Of a stretch of 32,529 nt of DNA, positions 1-7,899 are shown in pieces; within the stretch, counting starts at the first letter, position 1; every line of letters starts with the position of its first letter. A program made the position numbers and the translations under genes. This stretch comes from CAZAPZ01 sp964487285 (GTDB taxonomy: Bacteria; Campylobacterota_A; Desulfurellia; JAADFJ01), in the NCBI GenBank assembly GCA_964487285.1, contig CAZAPZ010000005.1, forward strand, positions 1-32,529, given 5' to 3'. Under the pieces are notes generated by a model. That model did not search any database and had not been told where the DNA came from. It worked only from the letters and a program-made list of their open reading frames with translations.

Positions 1-2
1 TC

Positions 3-296
3 ATGTGCAGACATTGTATTGATGCGCCGTGTCTTACGACTTGTCAAAACGGTTCCATTTATACCGATGACAGAGGTGCAATTATTGTCAATGAAGAGAC
101 CTGTGTGGGGTGCTGGATGTGCATAATGATGTGTCCATACGGCGTAATAACACGGGATGAAAGACGGGGGTATTTTGGTGTTTCAAATAAATGCGATCTA
201 TGTCCTGACCGTGAAACACCCGCATGTGTTGATGTATGTCCGAACGGAGCACTGCTTTTTGATGACAGAGATGAAACTTATGAGGATAAATCATGA
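3..296 (+). CDS. 4Fe-4S ferredoxin subunit of split glutamate synthase (5' partial)
   Basis: This is the C-terminal 97 residues of a polyferredoxin-type electron-transfer subunit; the frame is open to the window edge, so the true start lies upstream. The visible cysteines form three groups: C2xxC5x4C10xxxC14, C34xxC37xxC40xxxC44 and C64xxC67x7C75xxxC79, as in HycB/DmsB-like proteins that carry several [4Fe-4S] clusters. The missing N-terminus should hold the first cysteine group. The gene overlaps the next one by ATGA and sits with an FAD oxidoreductase and two glutamate synthase domain proteins, the arrangement known from Thermotoga and archaeal split glutamate synthases. The inferred role is to pass electrons between the flavoprotein and the FMN/Fe-S synthase subunit, whose gene is not in the window and probably lies upstream. 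Confidence 0.85.
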   Translation: MCRHCIDAPCLTTCQNGSIYTDDRGAIIVNEETCVGCWMCIMMCPYGVITRDERRGYFGVSNKCDLCPDRETPACVDVCPNGALLFDDRDETYEDKS

Positions 297-1558
297 AATA
301 TGTAATAATAGGAAATTCAACTGCCGGACTCTCAACGTGTGAGGAAATTAGAAAAAATGACAACAAATCTCTAATAACTGTGATTTCGGATGAAAAGTTT
401 TTTGCTTATTCAAGGCCGTTATTATCTGATTATATTACAGGACATGTTAAGATAAGTGATGATAGGTTTCATTACAGAAGACCTTCGTTTTATGATGATT
501 ATAAAATAGAGAGAAAATTTGGCAAAATGGCAATCAAATTGAATACAAAGGATAAAGAAATTGTTCTTGAAGATGACAGTATTATTAGATACGATAAGTG
601 CATGATTGCCACCGGAGGAACGCCTTTTGTTCCTCCTAACTTGATAAACAGTAAGGTGGATGGCGTTCATTCGTTTACGAATCTAACAAATGTTATGATT
701 TTAGAAAATGCTCTTAAATCAGCAAAAAAAATAGTTGTTGTAGGTGCAGGACTTATAGGGGCAAAAACAGCAGAAAAACTCTCCCTGGCAGGCTTTGATG
801 TTACCGTTGTTGAGTTGTCAAAGAAAATTTTGGGTCTTGCACTTGATAGGCGAGCTTCAGATCTCGTTACAGGTGAGATGTTAAAAGCAGGTGTTCATGT
901 AATTACAGATGATTCCGTCAGCGAAGTTCTCGGTTTGACAAAATGCAGTGGAGTTAAACTTAAATCAGGCAAAAAGATAGACTGTGACATTGTGATTATG
1001 GCAATAGGCGTAAAACCTCATTCATTTATTGCAAAGGAAAGCGGAATTTCAGTTAACAGGGGAATAGCCGTTGACGATACTATGAAAACATCGGCAGAGG
1101 ATGTGTATGCGGCAGGTGATGTAGCTGAAATATACGATTTAATATTTCAAATGTCTCATCCTATCCCTATCATACCATGGGCAGCTGTATGCGGGCGTGT
1201 TGCAGGCTCTAACATGTCGGCAGGCAACAGACATTTTGCGGGCGGATTTCCTATAAATTCAATATCTATAGGTGATGTGTCTTTTGTATCTATGGGATAT
1301 TCCGAAACGCCTGATGATTGCGATGAGTTTGTTAACGATAAACGGATAGATAGTGGAATTTATAAAAAAATAATTGTAAAAAATGGAAAGATAAAAGGTG
1401 CGATATTTGTGGGTGATTTTGAAAGATCGGGCATGATAAGTGCTATGATAAGCAGCGATGTGAATGTTTCGTCTTTTGCTGACAAGCTTGTAGAAGATGG
1501 TTTCTGGTGGCATAGTTTCCAGCGGTCATACAGAGAGAAGCTTACGAGGAGAGCATAA
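293..1558 (+). CDS. FAD/NAD(P)-dependent pyridine nucleotide-disulfide oxidoreductase, glutamate synthase-associated
   Basis: 421-aa two-dinucleotide-domain flavoprotein of the NADH oxidase/rubredoxin reductase type. An N-terminal FAD-binding strand-turn-helix begins at residue 3 (VIIGNSTAGLS). An ATGG motif near residue 105 precedes the second Rossmann motif VVVGAGLIGAKTAEKL (about 148-163), which should bind NAD(P)H. VYAAGDVAE near 270-278 is the conserved FAD-binding motif close to the C-terminal part. There is no redox-active CxxC, so it is not a thioredoxin or glutathione reductase. The ATG overlaps the ferredoxin stop (ATGA), and the gene ends at the amidotransferase ATG (TAATG). The inferred role is to take electrons from NAD(P)H or ferredoxin for glutamate formation in the split enzyme. 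A stand-alone NADH oxidase role cannot be excluded from the sequence. Confidence 0.85.
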   Translation: MKYVIIGNSTAGLSTCEEIRKNDNKSLITVISDEKFFAYSRPLLSDYITGHVKISDDRFHYRRPSFYDDYKIERKFGKMAIKLNTKDKEIVLEDDSIIRYDKCMIATGGTPFVPPNLINSKVDGVHSFTNLTNVMILENALKSAKKIVVVGAGLIGAKTAEKLSLAGFDVTVVELSKKILGLALDRRASDLVTGEMLKAGVHVITDDSVSEVLGLTKCSGVKLKSGKKIDCDIVIMAIGVKPHSFIAKESGISVNRGIAVDDTMKTSAEDVYAAGDVAEIYDLIFQMSHPIPIIPWAAVCGRVAGSNMSAGNRHFAGGFPINSISIGDVSFVSMGYSETPDDCDEFVNDKRIDSGIYKKIIVKNGKIKGAIFVGDFERSGMISAMISSDVNVSSFADKLVEDGFWWHSFQRSYREKLTRRA

Positions 1559-2709
1559 TGTTTGATATAAAAATTGATTTACCGAGAGAAATATCAGGCT
1601 GCGGTATGAGCGGGTTTATCAATACGAATGGAAGAAGGGTAAACGGCAAAGCTTGTATAGACTCAATATGTATGATGCATGACAGGGGTAATGGACTTGG
1701 AGCTGGATTTGCAGTTTATGGAGCCTATCCGGAATTCAAGAATTACTACGCTCTGCATATGATATTTACAGATGACCGGGCCAGAAAAGAAACGGAAGAT
1801 TATTTGAGCACTAAACTTACTATTGTTCAGCGTGGAGGCGTGCCTACTAAAAAAAGTAAAAATATTCAGTCAAGACCTCTGTTTTTTGTCTATTTCGGTA
1901 AACCGAGAGCTCAATCCGATGTAGCAGCTACAGATGAGTTTGAAGAATCGCATGAGGATGGGTTTATTGTTAAACTTGCTATGAAGATAAATAGATATAT
2001 AGAAGGAGCTTATGTAATATCAAGCGGTAAAAATCTCGGTGTTTTTAAGGGTATTGGATATCCTGAAGATATTGCTGATATGTTTATGCTTGATGAATAC
2101 AAGGGATATTGCTGGATAGCTCATAACAGATATCCGACAAATACACCCGGATGGTGGGGTGGCGCTCACCCATTTTCACTTTTAGACTGGAGCGTGGTTC
2201 ATAATGGAGAAATTTCATCATATGGAATAAATAAAAGATATCTTGAAATGTTCGGCTACAATCTTGATCTTAAAACAGATACCGAGGTTATTGCATATTT
2301 GCTGGATATGATGGTTAGGAAAAACGGTATGTCGCTTAAAGATGCAGCGATGGCTTTTGCTCCGCCTTTCTGGGAGCAAATTGATGAAATGCTGCCCGAA
2401 AAAAAGCAGAAATGTGAAAATATAAGAAGAATATACGGAAGCGCCATGCTTAATGGTCCATTCGCAATCTTAGTTGGTTTTAAAGGAGGCCTTATGGGTC
2501 TAAATGATAGAATTAAACTAAGGCCTTTGGTAGTAGGACTGAAAGGTGATGCTGTCTTTATGGCAAGTGAGGAATCCGCTATAACCGGTTCCGTAAGCGG
2601 TTTGGAAAAGATATGGTCTCCGGATGCAGGAGAGCCTATTATTGCCAAACTAAAGCCGGCAGTAGCAGCCCGTATGTTTGGAAAATCTAATAAAACAGTG
2701 AGGGTATAA
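1558..2709 (+). CDS. Glutamate synthase amidotransferase subunit (class II glutamine amidotransferase, GltB domain 1)
   Basis: 383-aa protein matching the stand-alone class II (Ntn-type) glutamine amidotransferase of split glutamate synthases. It would hydrolyse glutamine and pass ammonia to the synthase subunit. The candidate nucleophile is Cys15 in SGCGMSGFI, after a 14-residue leader that would have to be removed to expose it, as in other Ntn amidotransferases. Further family signatures are MHDRGNGLGAGFAVYG (about 41-56), HNRYPTNTPGWWGGAHPFS in the middle and VVHNGEISSYG just after it, which supply the glutamine site. The gene lies between the FAD oxidoreductase (TAATG overlap) and the GXGXG subunit (2-bp gap). 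Full-length GltB fuses this domain with the FMN and GXGXG domains; here they are separate genes. Confidence 0.9.
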   Translation: MFDIKIDLPREISGCGMSGFINTNGRRVNGKACIDSICMMHDRGNGLGAGFAVYGAYPEFKNYYALHMIFTDDRARKETEDYLSTKLTIVQRGGVPTKKSKNIQSRPLFFVYFGKPRAQSDVAATDEFEESHEDGFIVKLAMKINRYIEGAYVISSGKNLGVFKGIGYPEDIADMFMLDEYKGYCWIAHNRYPTNTPGWWGGAHPFSLLDWSVVHNGEISSYGINKRYLEMFGYNLDLKTDTEVIAYLLDMMVRKNGMSLKDAAMAFAPPFWEQIDEMLPEKKQKCENIRRIYGSAMLNGPFAILVGFKGGLMGLNDRIKLRPLVVGLKGDAVFMASEESAITGSVSGLEKIWSPDAGEPIIAKLKPAVAARMFGKSNKTVRV

Positions 2710-2711
2710 AG

Positions 2712-3455
2712 TTGAAAACGATAAATGCAAACGGGACAAACTACAAACAGCTCAATGAGATGATTCATACTGCAATTGACGATGGATACAAAAAAATCGC
2801 TTTAAAAAATGTAACAGGTCAATATTATATAGGTGACGGATTAACTCAAAAAGTGGAAATTGATATTGACGGAGTTCCAGGCAACGATCTCGGTATGTTT
2901 ATGGATGGACCCTTGATACGAATAAACGGTGATGCTCAGGATGGCATAGGAAATACAATGGCTGGAGGAAAAATTATAATTGACGGGAATGCTGGGGATG
3001 TTTTAGGCTATAGCATGCAAGGCGGCCGCATATATATAAAAGGTGATGTGGGCTACAGAACGTGCATACATATGAAATCATACAAAAACAACTTTCCTAT
3101 AGTAGTAGTAGGCGGAACCGCAGGTGAATTTGCCGGTGAATATATTGCAGGGGGTATTCTTATAATACTTAATCTCAATAAAAACAAAAACAGAAGCCAT
3201 AACTTTATTGGTGCGGGTATGCATGGCGGCATGATAATCATAAGAGGAAAAGTGCCCGAAAATGCTTTGGGAAAAGAGGTTAAAACCGCTGCTCTTACCT
3301 GGGAAGATTTAAGCCGTATAAAGAATTTCTTGATAGAATACTGTACTGATCTAAATATTAATTATGGTGAAGTTATGAAGAGCGCGTTCACAAAAATTAT
3401 ACCTGCCACAAAAAGACCGTATAAAAACCTTTACATTAACGGATTTTTGCATTAA
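2712..3455 (+). CDS. Glutamate synthase GXGXG-domain subunit (GltB domain 3)
   Basis: 247-aa protein made largely of the right-handed beta-helix GXGXG repeat that forms the C-terminal domain of GltB, also found in FwdC/FmdC and FwdA-linked proteins. Repeats such as GNTMAGGKIIIDGNAGDVLG and GYSMQGGRIYIKGDVGYRTC occupy about residues 75-120, and GAGMHGGMIIIRGKVPENALG lies near 167-187. The domain is structural: it helps shape the ammonia tunnel between the amidotransferase and synthase sites. The start is TTG at 2712, preceded by GAGGG (2700-2704) at good spacing. It follows the amidotransferase gene and is the last recognisable gene of the operon. A formylmethanofuran dehydrogenase subunit is a formal alternative, but the neighbours argue for glutamate synthase. 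Confidence 0.85.
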   Translation: MKTINANGTNYKQLNEMIHTAIDDGYKKIALKNVTGQYYIGDGLTQKVEIDIDGVPGNDLGMFMDGPLIRINGDAQDGIGNTMAGGKIIIDGNAGDVLGYSMQGGRIYIKGDVGYRTCIHMKSYKNNFPIVVVGGTAGEFAGEYIAGGILIILNLNKNKNRSHNFIGAGMHGGMIIIRGKVPENALGKEVKTAALTWEDLSRIKNFLIEYCTDLNINYGEVMKSAFTKIIPATKRPYKNLYINGFLH

Positions 3456-3691
3456 TATACTAATAGGTCTGCTTGGTTGGTGATGTATGTCAGTTTCCTT
3501 TACCAACACATTGAAATAGACGGCCAAACTTCGTAATTATTTTACGGAGGGGAGCTGTTTCCTGCATATAGCGGGTTTATGGAAGCGATTCACACGGCTA
3601 AGCGGATCAATAAAATATGTAAGCAACATGATTTTGATGATTCTGCTTATTTTGCGTGTGTCTTTTAAGAATGGCAAAAGTTATGGATTGG

Positions 3692-3719
3692 TTAATAGGC
3701 GATATATTTATTCTATAAT
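3692..3719 (+). promoter_or_regulatory. Candidate sigma-70 promoter upstream of the fthC leader
   Basis: TTAATA (3692-3697) and a perfect -10 TATAAT (3714-3719) are separated by 16 bp. Transcription would start near 3726, leaving about 230 nt of leader before fthC. The -35 matches the consensus at only four of six positions. Confidence 0.4.
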
Positions 3720-3725
3720 TTGCGG

Positions 3726-3940
3726 TGAATAAGTATGACCTAAATTTTGCTAATTTAAGTTAGCCATTAAGCCGGGTTAAATTGTAAATTAGGTAATAAC
3801 CCTGCCGACTTGAGATCTGTAGTTGTACTGTGTGTTGGGCTATAAATTGGCGACTAATTTACTTAGAGATGTCAGCACATAGAGACATTATAGGGAGAAT
3901 GCGGAAGAGTTAGATATAGTTTAGGATTTCTGCTGCTTGC
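3726..3940 (+). ncRNA. Possible 6S RNA or long structured leader of fthC (positional candidate)
   Basis: This untranslated stretch lies between a promoter-like element and fthC. The ssrS-ygfA (6S RNA - fthC) gene order is widespread in proteobacteria. Visible pairing includes ACCTAA/TTAGGT (3738-3743 with 3789-3794) enclosing AATTTAA/TTAAATT (3752-3758 with 3777-3783), and TAGTTG/CGACTA (3820-3825 with 3851-3856). I could not find the long closing stem and central bubble expected of 6S RNA, so the call rests on synteny. The boundaries are approximate. Confidence 0.2.
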
Positions 3941-3956
3941 AGTAACAGGAATAACT

Positions 3957-4520
3957 TTGAGGAAAGATAAAAAGATTGTAAGGGACATTATGCTTGATAG
4001 AAGAAAGCATATGTCTGATAATATCTATAATGAGTACAGTAGAAATATCTGCAGAAAAATGGAGGCTACATTTTTAACTTCATACAAAAATTGTATGGGG
4101 TTCATGCCTATTCACAAAGAGGTTGATATAAAGCCTCTCTTGTCTTATATAATAACAAACGGTATATTGTTATTACCCAAAGTCGTAGGATCAAATATAA
4201 AACCGATTATAATTAGCAACTTAAACGAACTTGCGCCGGGTTATAGAGGAATTTTAGAGCCTGTAGATGGCGATAGTAAGGTTGTGGAATTGGTTATTGT
4301 TCCCGGCATTGCATTTAGTAAATTTGGCGACAGAGTTGGATATGGAGCCGGATTTTATGACCGATTCTTATCAAACATTGATGCAGTCTGCATCGCTCCG
4401 GCGTTTTCTTTCCAGATTGTTGAAGCAATTGATAGAGATAGTTTCGATATACCGGTAGATTATATTATTACTGAAAAGGCGATAATTAATTGTAAAAAAT
4501 ACACAAATAGGAGATCATAA
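3957..4520 (+). CDS. fthC: 5-formyltetrahydrofolate cyclo-ligase (5,10-methenyl-THF synthetase)
   Basis: 187-aa cytosolic enzyme of the YgfA/MTHFS family. It converts 5-formyl-THF to 5,10-methenyl-THF with ATP, returning a storage or inhibitory folate to one-carbon metabolism. Family signatures are the N-terminal basic segment with RKHMSD, GFMPIHKEVDIKPLL (about 44-58; the EVD motif helps bind folate) and the glycine-rich VGYGAGFYDRFL (about 127-138), which matches the usual GFGGGYYDR nucleotide loop. The length is typical. The start is TTG at 3957, with AGGA at 3947-3950 six bases before it. The gene overlaps rny by one base (TAATG), so the two are probably co-translated. Confidence 0.9.
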   Translation: MRKDKKIVRDIMLDRRKHMSDNIYNEYSRNICRKMEATFLTSYKNCMGFMPIHKEVDIKPLLSYIITNGILLLPKVVGSNIKPIIISNLNELAPGYRGILEPVDGDSKVVELVIVPGIAFSKFGDRVGYGAGFYDRFLSNIDAVCIAPAFSFQIVEAIDRDSFDIPVDYIITEKAIINCKKYTNRRS

Positions 4521-6073
4521 TGAATAATATACTAATATTTATAATTGGTTTATTACTTGGAACGGGGCTTATATATATAGTTGATCGATTTTTAACTAAA
4601 AAAGGCTATATAAACAGTAAAGAAGTTTCAAAAACTATGGTAGAGAATGCCAAGAATGAAGCGGAAAAAATTAAAATAAAAGCAAGATCCGAAGCAGATA
4701 AAAAGTCAGATAATATTATTTTTGAAGCAAAGAAGGATGCAAAGGATATCAAAACAGAGGCGAAGGGTATCTTAAAAAGGGTAAATTACAAAGAGGATAT
4801 TTTAGACAAAAAAGAAACAAATCTACATGGAAGGGAGACTGACCTGCGCAAAAAAGAATCGGAAATTAGAAGCGCAATGGATAGTCTTGAAGCCAGAAAA
4901 AAGAATGTTTTCCAAAAAGAGCAGACGGTGGTAAAAGAGCTTGAGAGAGTGGCCGGTATGAGCAGCGAAGAGGCAAAACAAGATCTTTCCGACCGGATGA
5001 AAGAAGACGCAAGAAGGGAATCTGTAGAAAAGTTGAGGAAAATTGAAGATGAAACCAATGAGACTGCTAAAGATAAAACGGCAAGAATCCTTGCTGTTAC
5101 ATGTGATAGAATGGCGCATACTTATATAAGCGAGAGGGTTTCTTCGACTGTTAATCTTCCAAGCGACGATATGAAAGGCAGGATAATCGGTCGTGAGGGA
5201 AGAAATATCAGATCCTTTGAAAGTGTTACAGGCGTTGATGTTATTGTGGATGATACTCCTGAGGTAGTTGTTTTATCGAGTTTCAATACTTACAGGCGAA
5301 AAATTGCCCAGGTAGCACTTGAACGACTTATTGTAGATGGCCGCATTCATCCGGTGAAGATTGAAGCTGTTGTTAAAAAAGTTAAAGCTGAACTTGATGA
5401 TGAAGCGATGGATTATACGAGGAAGCTCTTGTTGGAGCTCAATTTAAGCGGTATTAACATAAACATAGTCAAATTATTGGCGAAGTTAAAATTTAGAACA
5501 AGTTATACGCAGAATGTCCTTGCCCACTCGGTAGAGGTGGCGTATATATCTGGAATGATTGCAAGCGAATTAGGCTTAAGATCAAAACTTGCGAAGAAAA
5601 TGGGGCTTCTGCACGACATAGGAAAAGCTTTGGATCAGGAAGCCGAAGGCAATCATCCTGAGCTGGGAGCTGATATTGCAAGGCGATACAACGAGCCTTC
5701 CGAAGTGATAAATGCAATTCTTTCTCATCATGGAGCTATTGAGCCGTCGTGCGCAGAATCGGTTCTTGTAAGCGTGGCTGACACACTATCTGCTGCCAGA
5801 CCGGGTGCAAGGAGTGAACTGTTAGCCAATTATATAAAAAGAATTACCGAGCTTGAGTCGGTTGCTAAAAGTTTTTCCAATGTGAATGAGTGTTACGCAC
5901 TTCAAGCCGGCAGAGAAGTTAGAGTAATTATAAATCCCAAATCCACCAATGATAACGACGCATATCTATTGGCTAAGGATATTGCCAAGGAAATAAAGAA
6001 GAAAGTAACATATCCAGGTGAAGTTAAAATTACAATTATAAGAGAGGTTAGGGCTAGTGAAATTGCGGCATAA
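4520..6073 (+). CDS. rny: Ribonuclease Y
   Basis: 517-aa membrane-anchored endoribonuclease that starts mRNA decay. The architecture is complete and in family order: an N-terminal transmembrane segment (about residues 3-22); a long charged coiled coil rich in Lys/Glu/Ala (about 35-200); a KH RNA-binding domain with MKGRIIGREGRNIRSFE (about 218-234); an HD phosphohydrolase domain with HSVEVAYISG, the metal-binding LLHDIGK (His-Asp near 365-366) and ILSHHG; and a C-terminal domain ending in EVKITIIREVRASEIAA. The length is normal (about 510-520). AGGAGA lies just upstream of the ATG, which overlaps the fthC stop. RNase Y is typical of Firmicutes and several deltaproteobacterial and other lineages and is absent from enterobacteria, which helps place the organism. 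Confidence 0.95.
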   Translation: MNNILIFIIGLLLGTGLIYIVDRFLTKKGYINSKEVSKTMVENAKNEAEKIKIKARSEADKKSDNIIFEAKKDAKDIKTEAKGILKRVNYKEDILDKKETNLHGRETDLRKKESEIRSAMDSLEARKKNVFQKEQTVVKELERVAGMSSEEAKQDLSDRMKEDARRESVEKLRKIEDETNETAKDKTARILAVTCDRMAHTYISERVSSTVNLPSDDMKGRIIGREGRNIRSFESVTGVDVIVDDTPEVVVLSSFNTYRRKIAQVALERLIVDGRIHPVKIEAVVKKVKAELDDEAMDYTRKLLLELNLSGININIVKLLAKLKFRTSYTQNVLAHSVEVAYISGMIASELGLRSKLAKKMGLLHDIGKALDQEAEGNHPELGADIARRYNEPSEVINAILSHHGAIEPSCAESVLVSVADTLSAARPGARSELLANYIKRITELESVAKSFSNVNECYALQAGREVRVIINPKSTNDNDAYLLAKDIAKEIKKKVTYPGEVKITIIREVRASEIAA

Positions 6074-6161
6074 TGAATTCAATTTCATAAATATAACTTT
6101 CTGATTAAAAAGTATTGGCAATATTATGCAGTGGTCTAATTGTGTTTAATAACAGCATAAA

Positions 6162-6788
6162 ATGATTGACAAAACAATTTTTTTATTAAGACATGGCCAG
6201 GTGGCTAACTTTGGAAAAAAAGTTTTTAACGGATCGCACGATATAGGTGTGACTGCCGTAGCAGCTAAACAATTTCTTAAGATAGGTAGATTTTTATCCG
6301 AGCATGTAAAACCTGATATAATATTTTCCAGTGATTTGGTTAGGGCTAAGGCTGGAGCATACTGGATAGCGCGATTTTGTAATGCTCCGATAAAGATTTG
6401 CAGGGGATTGCGGGAAAGAAATATGGGTTCTTTTGAAAATAAAAATTGGCAAGAGATAGTAAATATGTGGCCGGATAAGGCGGAATGGTTTATCCGAGAC
6501 CCAATAAATTTTAAAGCCCATAACGGCGAAAATATGAACGAACAAAAAAAGAGAGTTATGAAATCTTTTTTTTATATTTTAAATACGGATAAAAAGAGAA
6601 TCGTTATCGTAGCCCATGGAGGAACAAATAGAATAATTTTATCTTATATAAAAGATATGCCGCTATCTGCTGCCATTCATATAAGTCAGGATTATGGGTG
6701 TTTAAACTTAATTTCTTATAGGAATAATAAATTTGAATTAAAAAAAGAAAATAATACAACAATATATGAGCAATACAACAGCTTCTAA
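6162..6788 (+). CDS. Histidine phosphatase family protein (phosphoglycerate mutase-like)
   Basis: 208-aa protein of the phosphoglycerate mutase/histidine phosphatase superfamily. The phosphate pocket is visible: FLLRHGQVA with Arg10-His11-Gly12 at the N-terminus, SSDLVRAKAGA (second Arg, near residue 63), LRERNMGSFENKNWQEI (the acidic proton donor region) and VIVAHGGTNR (second His, near 152). Length and motifs resemble CobC-type alpha-ribazole phosphatases and other small-molecule phosphatases more than glycolytic dPGM, but no cobalamin gene is nearby, so the substrate cannot be named. No clear ribosome binding site precedes the ATG. Its end overlaps the histidine kinase start by 23 bp. Confidence 0.85.
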   Translation: MIDKTIFLLRHGQVANFGKKVFNGSHDIGVTAVAAKQFLKIGRFLSEHVKPDIIFSSDLVRAKAGAYWIARFCNAPIKICRGLRERNMGSFENKNWQEIVNMWPDKAEWFIRDPINFKAHNGENMNEQKKRVMKSFFYILNTDKKRIVIVAHGGTNRIILSYIKDMPLSAAIHISQDYGCLNLISYRNNKFELKKENNTTIYEQYNSF

Positions 6789-7899
6789 CCATAACAATAA
6801 TGAATCAATTTTAAAGCAGCTCAACAGATCCTTTGAACAGGTTATAGATACATCAAAACGCCTCGAAAAAAGCTATAATGAGCTTAGAGTTCATTCCGAT
6901 AATCTTTCATCTCAACTCACGCTCAATAAAGGCTTTTTAGATCAGCTATTGTCAAGCCTTACAAATGCGGTGATAAATTTTGACCGGAATGGAAATGTAA
7001 AACATGTTAATCGTTCGGCAATGCAGCTTTTCGGAAGAAAAGATATAAATATTGATTTTTTGCTGCACTGCCTGCCTGATATTAAAACTATACTCAAAAA
7101 ATTAATGCCTATTTTTAAGAAAAAACTATCTTTCACTACTGACAAAGAGGAAAAAACTGTCTTGATGAGTTATTTCCCGACAAGACAGGGAGACCAAATA
7201 GGCGGTACTATTATTTTTGATAATATTACGGAGCTGGAAGCTATAAGTCGAAAAATAAAGCGGCAAGAACAGCTTGCAGCAATAGGCAAAATGGCAAGTC
7301 AGCTTGCACACCAGCTACGCAACCCCCTTGGAAGCATAGATCTGTTTAATTCTCTTCTGATTGATGATCTAACAGGAGAACAAAAAAAGATTGCAATAAA
7401 TATAAAAATTGCTGTTTCACATATGAATAAGATATTGACAAATCTAATGAATTTTGCCAGGGATACACATTTGTTTGTCGAGCTGTTCGATTTATCGGAG
7501 CTTATTAAAGAGATTTTGAATGAATATCAACTAAATCTAAGAAATAAAAAAATAAAAATCCAAACGGACCTGTTTCCTAAAGAAATAAAAACGGATAAGC
7601 TGCTTTTAAAAGAGATACTCTCAAATATTTTACTTAATGCCATTGATGTATCTTATAATTCCTGTATCTTGATTAAGATGTCTTGTGATCCGATTTCGGT
7701 GGAGATAAGAGATGAAGGCGGCGGAATAGCTGAAGAAGTTGTCGGAAAAATTTTTGATCCGTTTTTTACAACTAAACAGCAGGGAAACGGACTTGGCCTC
7801 TCAATCGTTAAAAAATATGCAGATATCATAGGTATGACTATAGAAGCAAAGGCGGTAAAGAAAGGAGCATCATTTTGTGTAAAGTTACCCATTTTATGA
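6766..7899 (+). CDS. Soluble PAS sensor histidine kinase (NtrB/FlrB-like), orphan
   Basis: 377-aa histidine kinase with no transmembrane segment, so a cytoplasmic sensor. The order is: an N-terminal helical segment (1-55); a PAS-like domain (about 56-155, with AVINFDRNGNVKHVNRSA); a HisKA dimerisation domain with phosphoacceptor His182 in SQLAHQLRNPLGS; and an HATPase domain with N-box EILSNILLNAIDVS (about 286-299), G1 VEIRDEGGGIAEE, F-box FDPFFTTK and G2 GNGLGLSIVKKY. Gln183 follows the His where most kinases have Glu. AHQLR is common in FlrB/FlgS-type kinases that work with sigma-54 activators, which is suggestive because rpoN lies at 15810, but no response regulator is adjacent. It overlaps both neighbours (23 and 25 bp). 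Confidence 0.88.
   Translation: MSNTTASNHNNNESILKQLNRSFEQVIDTSKRLEKSYNELRVHSDNLSSQLTLNKGFLDQLLSSLTNAVINFDRNGNVKHVNRSAMQLFGRKDINIDFLLHCLPDIKTILKKLMPIFKKKLSFTTDKEEKTVLMSYFPTRQGDQIGGTIIFDNITELEAISRKIKRQEQLAAIGKMASQLAHQLRNPLGSIDLFNSLLIDDLTGEQKKIAINIKIAVSHMNKILTNLMNFARDTHLFVELFDLSELIKEILNEYQLNLRNKKIKIQTDLFPKEIKTDKLLLKEILSNILLNAIDVSYNSCILIKMSCDPISVEIRDEGGGIAEEVVGKIFDPFFTTKQQGNGLGLSIVKKYADIIGMTIEAKAVKKGASFCVKLPIL

Larger units (their letters stand above)
3456..3956 (+). other. 500-bp noncoding region between glutamate synthase operon and fthC
   Basis: No complete gene is visible here. A weak hairpin (GTTGGT at 3476-3481 with ACCAAC at 3502-3507) lies just after the glutamate synthase operon, without a T-run. 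An open stretch of 44 codons (3537-3668) has no start and no recognised relatives. From 3692 on there is a promoter-like element and about 230 bp of untranslated sequence containing an imperfect stem (3738-3794) and a TAGTTG/CGACTA stem (3820-3825 with 3851-3856). In many proteobacteria the 6S RNA gene lies directly upstream of fthC/ygfA, so the second half is a positional candidate for that RNA. I could not fold it into a convincing 6S structure. Confidence 0.5.

Noticed and set aside
2256..2768. 170-codon minus-strand frame opposite the amidotransferase gene
   Set aside because: It is the antisense of a well-supported gene, with no ribosome site and no protein family features.
6100..6161. 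TTGGCA (6115-6120) as promoter of the histidine phosphatase gene
   Set aside because: No acceptable -10 follows at 15-19 bp.
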